From NCBI GenBank assembly GCA_946699065.1, contig CAMPDV010000715.1:62001-126000 (forward strand): a DNA stretch of 64,000 nucleotides, given 5' to 3'. The translations under genes were made by a program, and so were the position numbers. This stretch comes from Loxodes magnus (taxonomy: Eukaryota; Ciliophora; Karyorelictea; Loxodida; Loxodidae). The notes beneath the pieces were generated by a model. It was given only the letters and a program-made list of their open reading frames with translations. It was not told where the DNA came from and did not search any database. This document shows, piece by piece, positions 36,031 through 47,564 of the stretch (positions are counted from its first letter, which is position 1; the number at the start of each line of letters is the position of its first letter).

Positions 36031-38760
36031 CCAATTAAATTAAATTAAATTAAATTAAATAATGTTCGCCTTTCAGCTTAATAAAATAATTTTTATGATA
36101 TCACTCTCATTCTGAAACTCTTAGGTCTCCATTATTGTTTTGATTTGATTTTTTTAGTTTAGTTTCTCTTCTTCTTGTATCTTTGTTCATTCTAAAAATA
36201 ATTATTTAAGTCTTCTTTATTCAAATATTATTAATGGATTTATTTTTTCCTCAATCATTCTTAAAATCAAGTTATTTGTTAATGTTTTTTTTTTATGCTA
36301 GACCATGTTTTTTTATCTTAAGATCAATATCTTCTAGGATTTATTTATTCTTTTTTGTTTCTTAATTTATTAATATTGATTATATTCTATCATTTCTTTT
36401 AAATTTTTCTCTATTTTTTATTAGTTTCATTGTTTATTGTATATTTATTATTTCCTCTTTTCAGATTTATGTTTATGTGTAAGTTTTATAATGTTTCTTG
36501 TATCTGAAGACTGTTTTCTTATATAATTTATCTGTAATACTAGCAATCAAAGACGTGTTCAAATTTTTCTTATTGCTAACAAATGCATAGTATCTACTCT
36601 TAATCAATATGTCTTTTTGAGAGATCAGCTCTAAAAAATATTAATTGCGTTCTTAGTCTATAAATTAATTTTTATTCTTTTATTAATTCTTTGTTTGTTG
36701 TTATATAAGTAATTTTTTAAAATTTAGTCTCATTTTTATATTGTCTATAAATTATTTCGGCTGTTTTCATATTTTATATTCTCTATATTGTTTCCTTGAA
36801 AAATTTTTTTGTATTTTTTTTAGATTTCTTTAGTATAATTATTTATGTTAAGATCTTTTATTTATTCATTGTTTATTTCATAGTATTTTTCAATTTTTTT
36901 AATGCTTTTTTTATATTTTGAGTTCTATTTTTAACTCTGTTTGAAAAGTTATTAGAATTTTGTATCTTATCTACTTTTTTCTTTTTCTTGATAATTTCTG
37001 AATTAATCTTATAACTTTTTGTAGAATTTTAAAAATCTTTATGCTGTTGAATCTTCAAATTTACATCGGTTGAAATCTATATACTATATTTCTTTAAATG
37101 ATACTTGTGGAATTTTCAAGTATTTTCTTAGGATTTATCTTTGTGCTATTTAGATTTTATTTTTTCATTTTGTTATTCCTAATTGAATACTATATGGGAT
37201 TAATTCCGAGTAGTATTCTAATTTTGGCATTATAAATAATCTGAATAAGTTCTTAAAGTTAATTGGCTATGTTTTGTTATAGTTTTTAAAGAATTAGGAT
37301 TAGAATATAAATATTATTAAAATTTCTTGAAGAGGTACTCAATCTGAACCTTTTCTTCATTAAGTTAGTTTATTTGATATCCTAGGTATTAAATTTGTTA
37401 TTTCTATTAAATTTTTTTTCCTAATAGAAAAAGTTCAATATCTTTGTTCGTTGTGTTTCTATTCTTGAGTATTTATATAAATTCGCATTTCTCCGTGTTA
37501 ATATTAAGTCTTATTAATTTAAAAATGTTTTCAGTTTCGTTTAGTAAGATTTACATATTTTTTTGATTATTTGATATTAGTATTAAATCATCTGCTCAAG
37601 CAAGTTTAGCATGATAATTTTTTTGAATTTTATGCCCTAGTTTTTCATATTTTTCTAAATACCTTAATACTATATCATAGTATATTATTGCTAATATTGG
37701 TCCACTTGAGCTGCCTTGTAAGACTCCATTTACTTACCGAATTTTTCTAGTTATTTCTTTATCAAGATAGAAGTTAATTTATACTTTTTAATATGTATCT
37801 TTTATTATATTAATTATATTTTACGAAATGTTTAATCTTTTCATCTGGTCAAATAAAAATCTGCGATTTATTGTGTCGAACATTTTTTCTACATCAATTA
37901 ACGTGATTAATAAGTCTTAATTATAATTTTCTTTTTTCTTTTTATTTTTATAGTTTTCTATGATTTGCTTTAATTATCATATATTATTAGCAGTTTGCAT
38001 CTTTTTTATAAATCCTTTTTAATTTTTATTTAATATATCTTAATATTATATTTCTTAGTATAATTGGTTAGTTACTAATTTATCAAATATTTTTTAAATT
38101 ACGTTTATGAGTGCTATCAGTCTGTAATTTTTTCAATTTTATTTGTTTCCTTTTTTGTGAAGCATTATTACTTTAACTTTGTTCATATTTTTAGGTAGTT
38201 TTTATTGCTTCTAGCAATTTTAGAAAAATTTGCATAGTATTTATCATAGTTCGTGTGATGCGTTTTTTATTAGTTCATTTTATATTGAATCAAATCCTTG
38301 AGCCTTATTGTTAGGTAAAAATCTTATTACATCTCATACTTACTAGTATAGAATATTTTCTCATTTTTTATTTGTTTTTAATCTTTCTTTAATATTAGTT
38401 CCATAGATTTTGTAAATTTCTTTATTAATTTAGTTATTTTAGTTTAGAGAAAGATTTGATTATTTATTAAATACATTTTTCTCCCAATTTTGAATGAAGT
38501 CTTCTTATTACATTTTCGTCAGGTTAATTTTTGTTCCTTTTTTTGGGTTTAAAATATTTTTGGGTTAATTGGGCATTTCTTGATTATTAGCATTTAGGAA
38601 TATTGATTAATAATTAGTATTTTGCTGTTGTTGTTCTTTTTACATTTTGGTGTACTAGTTTTTTTCTTTTAAATATATCTTTTTGAGTTTTAATATGTAA
38701 TCGTTATTTCTATTATATTAATTTATTTCTTACCTTATTTACTGATCTATAGCTACTAAT
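36031..38760 (-). mobile_element. Non-LTR (LINE-type) retrotransposon, probably 5'-truncated
   Basis: The minus strand encodes a reverse transcriptase. The element ends (left side) in an (ATTTA/TTTAA)n microsatellite tail at about 36,031-36,060, as many LINEs do. No long terminal repeats are seen. No endonuclease domain was recognised upstream of the RT, suggesting truncation or a diverged nuclease. The 5' limit (about 38,700-38,900) is a guess from where protein-like sequence fades. Germline-limited non-LTR elements (REP) are known in Tetrahymena; whether this belongs to the same clade needs alignment. Confidence 0.75.
36427..38576 (-). CDS. LINE reverse transcriptase ORF (one frameshift)
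   Basis: From ATG near 38,576 the frame runs QNWEKNVFNKQ, then the RT blocks in order: NKAQGFDSIQNELIK; KVIMLHKKGNKQNWKNYRLI; LITLIDVEKMFDTINRRFL; QVNGVLQGSSSGPILAIIYY; AWADDLILIS (catalytic Asp pair); LRLNINTEKCEF; and YLGYQINQLNEEKV. The C-terminal part (PKLEYYSELIPYSIQLG onward) lies in another frame after a shift around 37,230-37,300, and the first TGA taken as stop is 36,427-36,429. TGA is in frame at Trp-like sites: HELWQIL, KQNWKNYR (38,133-38,135), NNIWQLKQ. It also stands where Tyr or Phe normally precedes ADD (37,596-37,598). The long intact RT core suggests recent activity. Confidence 0.8.
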
Positions 38761-39007
38761 ACTTGACTATTAACTTAACTATCTAGCCAACTATTTTAAC
38801 TCTCTCTATTTAACTCTCTCTATTCTTGAAAACATATTGGTTGAGATTATTTATTAGGTAAAAAATAAGATTTCCTTGGTACTTAAACAATAACGTCTAT
38901 GCTGAAGGGATTTTAGTCTAATAAGCTTAAAATAAAGTAATGGTACTTTGTATCCCCTTTTGCTCTAAAGGTTTAAGTAATTATTCATCTTTCTGTAAAT
39001 TAAAAGT
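38761..39007 (+). other. Protein-like stretch upstream of the 39-kb ORF
   Basis: A plus frame at about 38,875-39,000 (NNNVYAEGILVQQ; MVLCIPFCSKGLSNYSSF) looks coding but is out of phase with the ORF that starts at 39,008. It could be an upstream exon of that ORF. No motif named. Confidence 0.25.
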
Positions 39008-39382
39008 ATGTGTCTTATGGATCAATTAGCAAGATTAGTCTAAACATTTGATGCTCAAATTTTTCTAGAAATAATAAGATGCGCAAGTGAGAGAAATATT
39101 GTGGTTACATGGAAGAAGCATGGGGACTTTGATCTATCGATATCTGGGTTGGAAGACATTTAAGGTAATTAGTTTGATGATGATTTTTAGAAAATGAATG
39201 GTTAGCTTAGATGAGTAGAATTAGCAGAATTAAAGAAAAAGAATAATAAAATATTAAAGTTACTATCTTATTTTATATATCTATTACTATATAATAATTA
39301 TTAAAAAGAATTAATTTTTATATTAATCTTAAGCAATAAAAATATAATTAAAATATCATTTTATTAAAAAAGGGATTTTTGA
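39008..39382 (+). CDS. Unknown small protein, 124 aa
   Basis: ATG at 39,008 gives 124 codons to TGA at 39,380-39,382. The first 80 residues have natural composition (MCLMDQLARLVQTFDAQIFL; ERNIVVTWKKHGDFDL); the last 40 are Leu/Ile-rich and may be a membrane segment or read-through into non-coding DNA. One internal TGA (QLR-W-VEL). Family unknown; possibly a gene fragment. Confidence 0.35.
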
Positions 39383-39479
39383 AAACTTTAATTATCATAA
39401 ATACTTTCTTTATCAAAAGATCTTTGCTAATATTTTTAATCATTTAACTATTAACTTTTAATATTCCAGAAAACTAATT

Positions 39480-39710
39480 CTCTTCCTACTCTTTTTTCTG
39501 CATGTATTTTTAATGGTCATTATATGTAAATTCTGCTAATTGCTGCAAACAGAGAATACATTAAGTAATAAATATAAATTAGAAAATTTTAATATATAAC
39601 CATTACTAAAACCAGATAATCTTCAACATTTACCCTTCAAAATCTTGGATCCAATCAGAGAACTCTCTTAGATTAGAAATATAATCACATTTAAAAATAG
39701 TTGTATCACA
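39480..39710 (+). pseudogene. Relic of the TENTLSN ORF (inverted partner at 50.2 kb)
   Basis: The plus strand encodes LLQTENTLSNKYKLEN, PDNLQ and KILDPIRELS, matching the minus-strand ORF at 50,245-50,439 (LLQTENTLSNEYKFEN, SDNLQ, NLGIHRITL). Most differences within the shared core are synonymous or conservative. No further domain is seen. Confidence 0.5.
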
Positions 39711-40016
39711 ATTTTTTGATGATGGTAATTTTTGTAATTATGCCTTATATCTGATAATTAATAATTGGATCTTTCTGGTGTTCTACTTGTTGAGGTTTGT
39801 TGATTTCTAGTATTGAAAATGTTATTGATTTTAGCATGGTGTATATTTTGATTTATAGACAATAAATATTAAATTAATGATTTTACTAAATCAATTTAAT
39901 TTTTTTACTAATATTATTATTTTTCTTCTAATTTTAGTTCAAAAATCTAAATTTAAAATAAGTACCTTTCATTATGTTAATAGATTTAATCTAGTTCAAA
40001 TTTATAAAAATTAAGG
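39711..40016. other. No gene recognised
   Basis: AT-rich spacer before the third copy of the repeat block. Confidence 0.35.
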
Positions 40017-41705
40017 ATATTTAAAAAATTTAGTTTTATAAATTAAAAAGAGTAATTTATTAGTAACATTATAAAATATAATTATAATTAACAATTGTAT
40101 CATTTAAAAAACTATTATTCAAATTATGTCTTAATTATACATTTTTTAGCTCACATCATTGTGCACAAAGCATAAACTTCAAATTATATCAAACCTTTAT
40201 ATTTTTAAATCATAGATATTCAATTACTATATTCACATTTAGAATTAATCAATATCCAAATTCTAAATTTATCTTCTATTCAAAAATTCCTTAAACAAAT
40301 CAAAAAACTAACCAAGTCTTTATTAGTGGATCAACAGATATTCATAAGTTCTAACTTGAAACATTTTAACTTTTTTGCTAATTAATATGTTTTTTCACTC
40401 ATCTATTTGTTAAATATTTATATTCAATTTATTTAACAAAGAAAAATACATTTTTAGTTATAATTTTAGCAATTCTCAATTCATAAATATACATATCAAA
40501 TCATTAATTGTCTTTTTATTACATTATCTTTACCTATATTAAATATATAACTAAATTCATCAATTCTTATTTAAAAAAAACTAAACATTCTATCAAATCA
40601 CTAATAGGATCAATATTTCAAATCCATTATTCAAATATATATCCAATATTTACTATTAAAACACTAACCTTTTCTTCATCTTTCTAAATTCTTACCAAAA
40701 ACAATAAATTAATCTTATAACTATTTTTAAATATTAAACATCCTCTAATACTTATTATCTAATAATTTTTAAGTCTATCATTATTTTATTTTTATTATCA
40801 TTTTTTTAGCCTAAATAATAAAATTTAAAAAATCCCGTACTATAAATCTTCTTTAGTATGAAATGCTGAACAAAAAGCAAAAGTTATTTTTTTAGTTTAA
40901 AAATAACTAAAAGTGAATATAAAAATCTTTCTTAGACATATTATATTCAGTTTTTTAAAATTTTCTTTTATTTTCACAAAATCTTTAAAATTTCTTTTGA
41001 ATTAAAATGACATTTTGATTTTCAAGTTTTCTAACATATAACATTTAAAAAAAATTTAATTTTTTAACTTGTCAATTTCTTAACTAAAAAATAATTTTTA
41101 TCCACTCTTTAATTTCCAAAAAAATTAAGATCTTTTAATTATATTAAATCTTTTAAAAATTTAAATAAACTAATTCACAAATTCTCCCTAAAACTTTTCG
41201 AATTCTGTAATAAAAAGCATATCAATTAATACTTATTATTGAAAATAAAATTTAACTCTAACATAAAATTAAAATGTTTCGCTTTTTTTTAAATTAAAAA
41301 TCCTTAAAATATTTCTATCTTATTTGCATATAATATATTAAAAAAAAATTTAGTTTTAAATATATGATTTTTCAAAACAAATTTCTAATATATTTCAACT
41401 ATTTTTTCAAAACATTTTTTAAATTTTAACTTCTTCATATATAGACCTAAAATAGCAAAAATAAATCAATTAGAAAACTTTGTGTCATTACTTAAAATTT
41501 TAATTTAGAAAAATTATATAAATACTTAGCACTCTTTACATTTTATTAAATTTTATTATGACTTGCATCTCTTTATCCATTTTTTACTTTATTATTCCAT
41601 TAAATAAAGATCGAACTTGTGCTAATCGATAAGTTAAAAAAACAAAATAAAATTTTCGTAAATGTTTTAAGCAAAATTTAATAAAAAACAAAAAAATATC
41701 ATACC

Positions 41706-42378
41706 AAAATTGACCTAATTAACCAAATTAACTGAATTGAACAAATTAACTAAAGTGACCAAATTAACCGAAATGATCAAATTAACCAAATTGACCAAAT
41801 TAACAGAATTAACCAAATTTTACGAATTAACCAAATTATACGAATTAACCGAATTAACCGAATTAACTAAATTAACCAAATTAACTGAATTGAACAAATT
41901 AACTAAATTAACTAAATTAACCAAATTAACTGAATTGAACAAATTAACTAAATTAACTAAAGTAACCAAATTAACTAAATTATACGAATTAACTGAATTA
42001 ACTAAATTTACCGAATTTACTTAATTAACCGAATCGAGCAAATTAACTAAATTAACCAAATTAACCGAATTAACCAAACCAATCAAATTAACCAAATTAA
42101 CTAAATTAACCGAATAAACCGAAATGACCAAATTAAGCGAATTGAACAAATTAACTAAATTAACTAAAGTAGCCAAATTATACGAATTAACCGAATTAAC
42201 CAAATTAATCAAAATTTACGAAAAAATCGAATTAACTAGATTAATCGAATTGAACAAATTAGCCAAATTAACTAAAGTAGCCAAATTAGCCGAATTAACC
42301 AAAATAAACAAATTAACTGAATTAACCAAATTATACGAATTAACCGAATTAACCAAATTAAACGAATTAACTAAATAA
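41706..42378. repeat. 9-bp satellite, (A/G)AATTAACN, about 70 units
   Basis: The unit AAATTAACC / GAATTAACT repeats in one phase for about 670 bp. The plus strand reads Lys/Glu-Leu-Thr triplets (KLTELTKLT) with interspersed TACGAA (YE) variants; the minus strand reads Leu-Val-Asn triplets. Both strands are open, which is a property of the unit itself. It is probably a minisatellite rather than a gene. Confidence 0.9.
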
Positions 42379-43190
42379 AAAAATGATTTAAAAGCATAAA
42401 ATTTTCAAAAAGCGCTTTTATTTAAATTTAATTGATTCTAAATATAAAACTAATTAAAGATAAAAATAATGTAAATAGCTTTAAAAAATAGTATAATTAA
42501 TTAAAATCATAATTGATTGTATTTTGTCTTTCAATTTTATAAAATAAGTAAACTTAGGCTTTATAAACTGGATATTTTTTCTATTAATAGTATTTAATAG
42601 TTTTAAGGTTTAAATTCTTACTTTTATAGCCATCTTTAGCAATAAAGAATCTACACACTGATATTAGGAATTGGCGCTGTGCTTGAATAAAAATAGAGGA
42701 TTGCGTTTAAGGTGATTTGTTAGGTTTAAAGTATAATAATTGATATATTAAATTTTGGTTAATTAGGTGTATTTAAATGATATTTGGAAAGTTGTATAGT
42801 AGTGAGTTAAAAAAATATAGTTAGAGCATGAGGAAAATAAATGATAATTAAGGTTCTAGGTTGTCTACAATTATAAATGATAAAATTTATCAAGCATCAT
42901 AAGTTAAATTAAATTTTATCAATAAATATATATATTTTATTATATTTGCTATTTTCATTAAATATATAAAACAACATAAATAAACTACAATAAAAACACT
43001 TTCTAATGCTCACAAATAAAGCTAATAATTGTTTATTATATACTTATAACCAACCTTTGAATACTCAAATAATCATTCTATCATTATATCTGATACTAAT
43101 ATAAACGTATAAAAAGAATAATTATTAATATTTTTTAAAGATTTAAATTAATAAGATTCATAATTAAGTATATAGTTAGCCTCCTTATTT
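42379..43190. other. No gene recognised, inside the third copy
   Basis: This AT-rich stretch between the satellite and the resumed homology does not match copies 1 or 2 by eye. No motif was seen. Confidence 0.35.
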
Positions 43191-43229
43191 TATCACTAAA
43201 GTAAATCAACACCACCTTTATTTATATTA

Positions 43230-43735
43230 ATCCACAAACTTACCCCCTTATTTTTTTAGATATTAACTTGCATTCTATTATAATAAAAAATAAATATGTT
43301 ACCACCTAAAATTAAAATAATCATAAACAAATTACAATCTATAAATGGAAGATATTCTATAAACTTTCTTACATCAAAATTAATTAAATTCCAATTACAT
43401 TATATATTGGATTATTCAAATCAAATTACCTCTAATATTGTAAAAAGTACAATCACTTTTACCAACTTTAAACATATGTCAAATTTTAAATTACTCACTT
43501 ATTAGAATTTTAAATATTTACTTTATTGGTCCATACAATATTAAATGTCAACTTACATCCTATGTGTAAAAAATCTTTAATGTCAACTTACTTCCTGTGT
43601 TTTAAGACAATATTTTTAAATAAACCTACCTATATTAAAAATAAACTTTAGAAATGTGTCCTACATCCATTAATAAGATTATTTATTTTAAACTTACCAT
43701 CTACATATTATTATTATTTTTAAAACCATTTCCAT
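43230..43735 (-). other. Diverged chain of GT...AG segments with 3-nt gaps, third copy
   Basis: On the minus strand the region still parses in part: ATG, then GTAAGTTTAAAATAAATAAT...; GAA, then GTAAGTTGACATTAAAGATT...ACATAG; GAT, then GTAAGTTGACATTTAATATT...AATAAAG; and TTG, then GTAAAAGTG. The segments differ in sequence and length from those of copies 1 and 2, yet 3-nt gaps recur. Some junctions have decayed. Confidence 0.45.
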
Positions 43736-44640
43736 TACAGCTATTACCCATCATATTATAAGATCGTCTAGTTTCATTCTAACTCATTATTATTCTTAAC
43801 CATATTCAATCACCATGAGTATAGCTTATTATATCATGCTCTTTAGTTACTCCATAGTACTATCTTATTTAACTGTTAGATTCACTGATTTATAATTCGG
43901 TGATATCGATATTTAGATTCTTTAATTTACGACCTTTGTCGATTAAGATTAGGAAGCTTTCTCCTAAGTATTTTAAATATTTTTGACTTATTGATTTTAC
44001 TAAGATTAGAGAGTTTAAAGAAATATTTATTGCTAGAGTTACTACTAACTTTATTAAACTTATATTTACATACTTTGAAGCTCATTCAACTAACATGTAT
44101 GCTATTTTCTTTCCTGCAATAAACTTTTGATCTATTTGGTAAATTAGATATCTCCTATTATAAATTGATAATTTACTAACTTAACTCCCGATTGTATGAA
44201 AGATGATTATTGTTAAGCTTAGTAAGTAAATAAATTTGGCTTCTACGTATTAATCTAGTTTGTAGATGATTATGGTTTCTGTAAGTGTTATGTTTGTGTT
44301 TTTGATAGTAGTGTTTTTAGTGGTATAAAGATAAATTGCACTTATGGTTTTGTTTAAGAGTCTGTAACTGGTTGTAATGAATATTATGGTTTTGATATAA
44401 ATTTTGGAATTAAATCTCTTAGACTATTCCTTTAACTTATTTTTATAGTTTTATAATTTGAAGTTATTTTGTTACAAGATAGTATTTTACTGCTAGAACA
44501 TTCTTTTACTCTATAATTCTATTACTTTCTAGTTGTGAGATATTTATATTCTTAAGTCATTCAACACCAAATCATCCAAATCATACTCATTAGTAGCTTA
44601 AAGTAATGTTTAAATCTATTCTTTAATAAAAAAGATGGAC
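43736..44640 (-). pseudogene. 3' fragment of the TRIM-like gene, third copy
   Basis: The minus strand matches the ubiquitin-like domain and the end of the coiled coil of the copy-1 gene, for example around 43,750-43,920 and 44,400-44,600. It is broken by unrelated insertions of about 150-200 bp (near 43,925-44,080 and 44,190-44,400) and ends before the RING and B-box. Non-functional. Confidence 0.7.
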
Positions 44641-44981
44641 GAAATATAGAATTAACTAGTTTTTAATGTGACTCTTCTTTAATTAATTTCAAAAAAGCTA
44701 GAAATTCATAGGGAAAGCACAAACAGATGCAATAAACCTCCAAAAGATCTGGAGTTGCTATAAATTAAATAAATAAACCTAATAATTAATTTATTAAGGT
44801 AACTACTTAAAAATTGTAGTCAAAAACCGGAAAACTAATTCATACGCGTTCAATTTAAACTACTTAGAAACTCTCTTCAACGTGGGCATTAATCGTAATT
44901 AAAAAGTAAGACTCTATTCAGGAACTTCAACCACATCCAAAGCATCAATAAAGGTAACGATTAAATCTTTTAAGACTTAAA

Positions 44982-45827
44982 ATGGAAGAAGCATGAAGAA
45001 TTAATAGGCAATATAAAGATACTAAAGTTGATACTGGACAATGAGAAAAAGCATTAAGAATACGCAGTACATGAACAAACTTTAAGCAGTACTATAAATA
45101 TATCAAAAGACTAGAAGAGTATTAGAAAAAGCATGCTGCAATCTAGACTTTTTATTAATTATAAATCTAATCTTCCAACTGTGTGCTTATAAGCCACCTT
45201 ATTGGTGTCTCAAGTAATCTTACATAGTTCTTATTTAAAAACAGTCAGTGGTGTTTTAATGATTAGTTAAAGGAATTAAGCAATTAAATAGAAAAGCTCA
45301 AGGATAAAATTAAAACAAAAGCAGTAAATAAGTCATTTACTTTATGGATATATTAGCACATAGCATAGAAGCAGAATGAGCATCTAAACTAGGCAGCGCT
45401 AGTCTTTCGTTAATAATTCATCCAATTAAACGAAGACAAATGCATGAATTTCTTAGTTTTATAGGTGATGAAATGCTAATAATAAGCATTAAAAAAGGAG
45501 AAGGGCATAGAGTAACCTCTTTAGTTAATGACTAAGAAAATATAAGCAAAAGTACTGGCAAAAACTGGATAGAGCGTATTATGAAAATGAAAGGAAGGTA
45601 TAAAAAGATAAATGGCCTAAAATAGACAAAGGATTAGGAAATGTTTGTAAAAATAAGAAATAATGGTAGAAATTGAATTCTAAAGATATAGTTAAAATGG
45701 TAAATAAAGATATGCTTTGATGGTAGTAAAAAGAAGATAAAAGAGTAATTTTGGAATAATAGTAATGAATAATAGTATTAAATGTAAAATAATGAAATTA
45801 GTGATGAAGCAATATTACTAATGCTGA
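44982..45827 (+). CDS. Unknown Gln/Lys-rich helical protein, 281 aa, intact
   Basis: ATG at 44,982 opens 281 codons without a shift, ending at TGA 45,825-45,827. It reads as a largely helical protein (WEKALRIRSTWTNFKQYYK; RLEEYQKKHAAIQTFYQ; DQLKELSNQIEKLKDKIKTK; AALVFRQQFIQLNEDKCMN). In-frame TGAs sit in MEEAWRIN, TGQWEKAL, RSTWTNFK and VLWKWKEG, a Trp/aromatic pattern that looks natural. Frames upstream (44,700-44,980) are also protein-like, so an earlier exon is possible. No family recognised. It starts about 340 bp after the third repeat copy ends. Confidence 0.55.
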
Positions 45828-47100
45828 TAATAATATTATTTACCTTTAGCTTAAAATTAAACTGGTGACTTAAGAAATGTAATATAATGAATTAGTCTAA
45901 TGAAAAGTGATTTACTTAATAAGATAATATGACTAATAGATAAGAAGCAATAATGAAATGCTAATTAATATAGCAAAATATGAACGAGATATTTAAACTT
46001 TGATAAGTAACTAAGAAATATCAAAAGTATATTGTAAAACTTATATAAATAAAATGTATTAGAAATATAAACTATTATAGAATTATTTTTAGTCACTCAA
46101 ATCTGATATATATCACAAAAAACTACCAAAATAACTAGTTCATTACTTAAACTAACTTCTCCACTTATTACAGTAGCTAAATCATGAAATAATTAGTATA
46201 GTTTAAGAAATGTAATAGCAAAACTATGAGAATTAAGTAAATTCAATAGATGAACTATAATCTAATTAAGAGATTTAAATTGAAGCCAATGCTAATTAAA
46301 GCTAAGCTTAAATGATAGCAGCAAATAATTCATAATGATAAAACTTTAATAAAATTGAAATTTTACTAAACAGATCACTTTCTAAATAAAACTAATAATA
46401 GAATACAACTAATACAACAAATTACCTAATAACTAATAATAACCTTAACTCATACTGTATCATTCTTAATATTCTATAAAACTAAAATAACTTTATAGAT
46501 ACAAAGCTTAAATGCAAATCTTTTCATCTTTAATTACATTAGTAAACATTATCAATTATCAAATTAATATCACTTTTCTAAATTCAATTCTATTCAAATC
46601 ACCAAATTCAAATTATTAAACTATTATTTTCCAATCTAACATACAAAGGGAATTAGTAATTTTAGAAGAAGTAATATGTAAATTCATAAACTTAAACATT
46701 ATATGCAAATATTTAAACTAAAGATAGTATTATCTAAACAGATTATTTAAATCAATAATCAACAGTTCTTCTCTAAAATTTCTCAAACTAATATAATCAA
46801 ACAAGTTAATTTCAACCATTAATACCAACCATTCAATCTATTATAACATAATATAATAACTAATACTCTCAAGATTAACATTATACTATACCATTAATAT
46901 CATTACTTATATTTACAATACCCAAAATATCTTTATATTCCAGATAAAAAACACCACTTTTAGAAATTTAATTCCAATTTCCAAATTATTTATTTAATTA
47001 TCTACTATAACCTGAAAAAACCATTAATCAAACTAAACTTATTTTATTTACGCTATCTATTATTAAAAAAATGCAACATTTCTTGTAAAAAGTCTCTTAG
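45828..47100. other. AT-rich, no gene recognised
   Basis: Low-complexity AT-rich DNA on both strands; no motif or repeat stood out. Confidence 0.4.
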
Positions 47101-47221
47101 GATCCATCCCAATTCATTTACGATTAGCAAAAAAATGCTCTAAGAACTCAAGGCTATGTAATAGGAGAATTTTAAACTTTAAAGAAACGTATAAGAGTTT
47201 GAAGGAAGAATCGCATACCTA

Positions 47222-47488
47222 ATGTCTAACACATCAATACTAAAAAATGAAAATTCCTAACCAGTCAATCTGAGAATTGAACAAATGGAAGTCAAATTCA
47301 ATCAATTAGCAGAATTGACTGAAAGCTTATTTCTAAAAAATACAACAACAAATGATCCCATGGATATGGAACCGAATATCCAACCAGCAAAAATTCCGAT
47401 AGTAATTAATAGAAAGTAATGCTGGTATTGCAGGAAATATGGTCACATTTAAGATATTGCTGAAAATTCTTATAAAATAAAAGTTTGA
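47222..47488 (+). CDS. Gag-like protein remnant with one imperfect zinc knuckle
   Basis: ATG at 47,222 gives 88 codons to TGA at 47,486-47,488. A coiled stretch (LRIEQMEVKFNQLAELTESL) is followed by CWYCRKYGHIQDIA, a CCHC knuckle (C-x2-C-x4-H-x4-C) whose last Cys is Ala. An upstream frame (about 47,100-47,215; RTQGYVIGEFQTLKKRIRV) looks like the continuation toward the N-terminus in another phase. This layout fits a retroelement gag/ORF1 product. No polymerase follows; instead a SINE-like element begins about 80 bp downstream. Confidence 0.55.
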
Positions 47489-47564
47489 AAGCTATAAGTT
47501 ATGAAAATCCATAAATAATTTATACTGCACTCCAGAAGGTTTATTATAGGATATATTTTTATTA

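Larger units (their letters stand above)
40017..44640. repeat. Third, diverged partial copy of the left part of the large duplication
   Basis: Segments 40,017-41,650 and about 43,190-44,640 align in the same orientation with 1-2,300 and 2,900-4,560. Shared marks are the CATAAA patch near 40,160, a decayed GCTGAGC box near 40,835-40,880, the ACTCACCCCCTTATTT-like patch near 43,230 and the 3' part of the TRIM-like gene. Between them lie a 9-bp satellite and unrelated sequence. It is far more diverged than copies 1 and 2 and ends within the TRIM-like gene. Confidence 0.8.

Noticed and set aside
41737..42378. Open frames reading KLTELTKLT on plus and LVN-repeats on minus
   Set aside because: Both follow from the 9-bp satellite unit; no non-repetitive protein sequence is attached.
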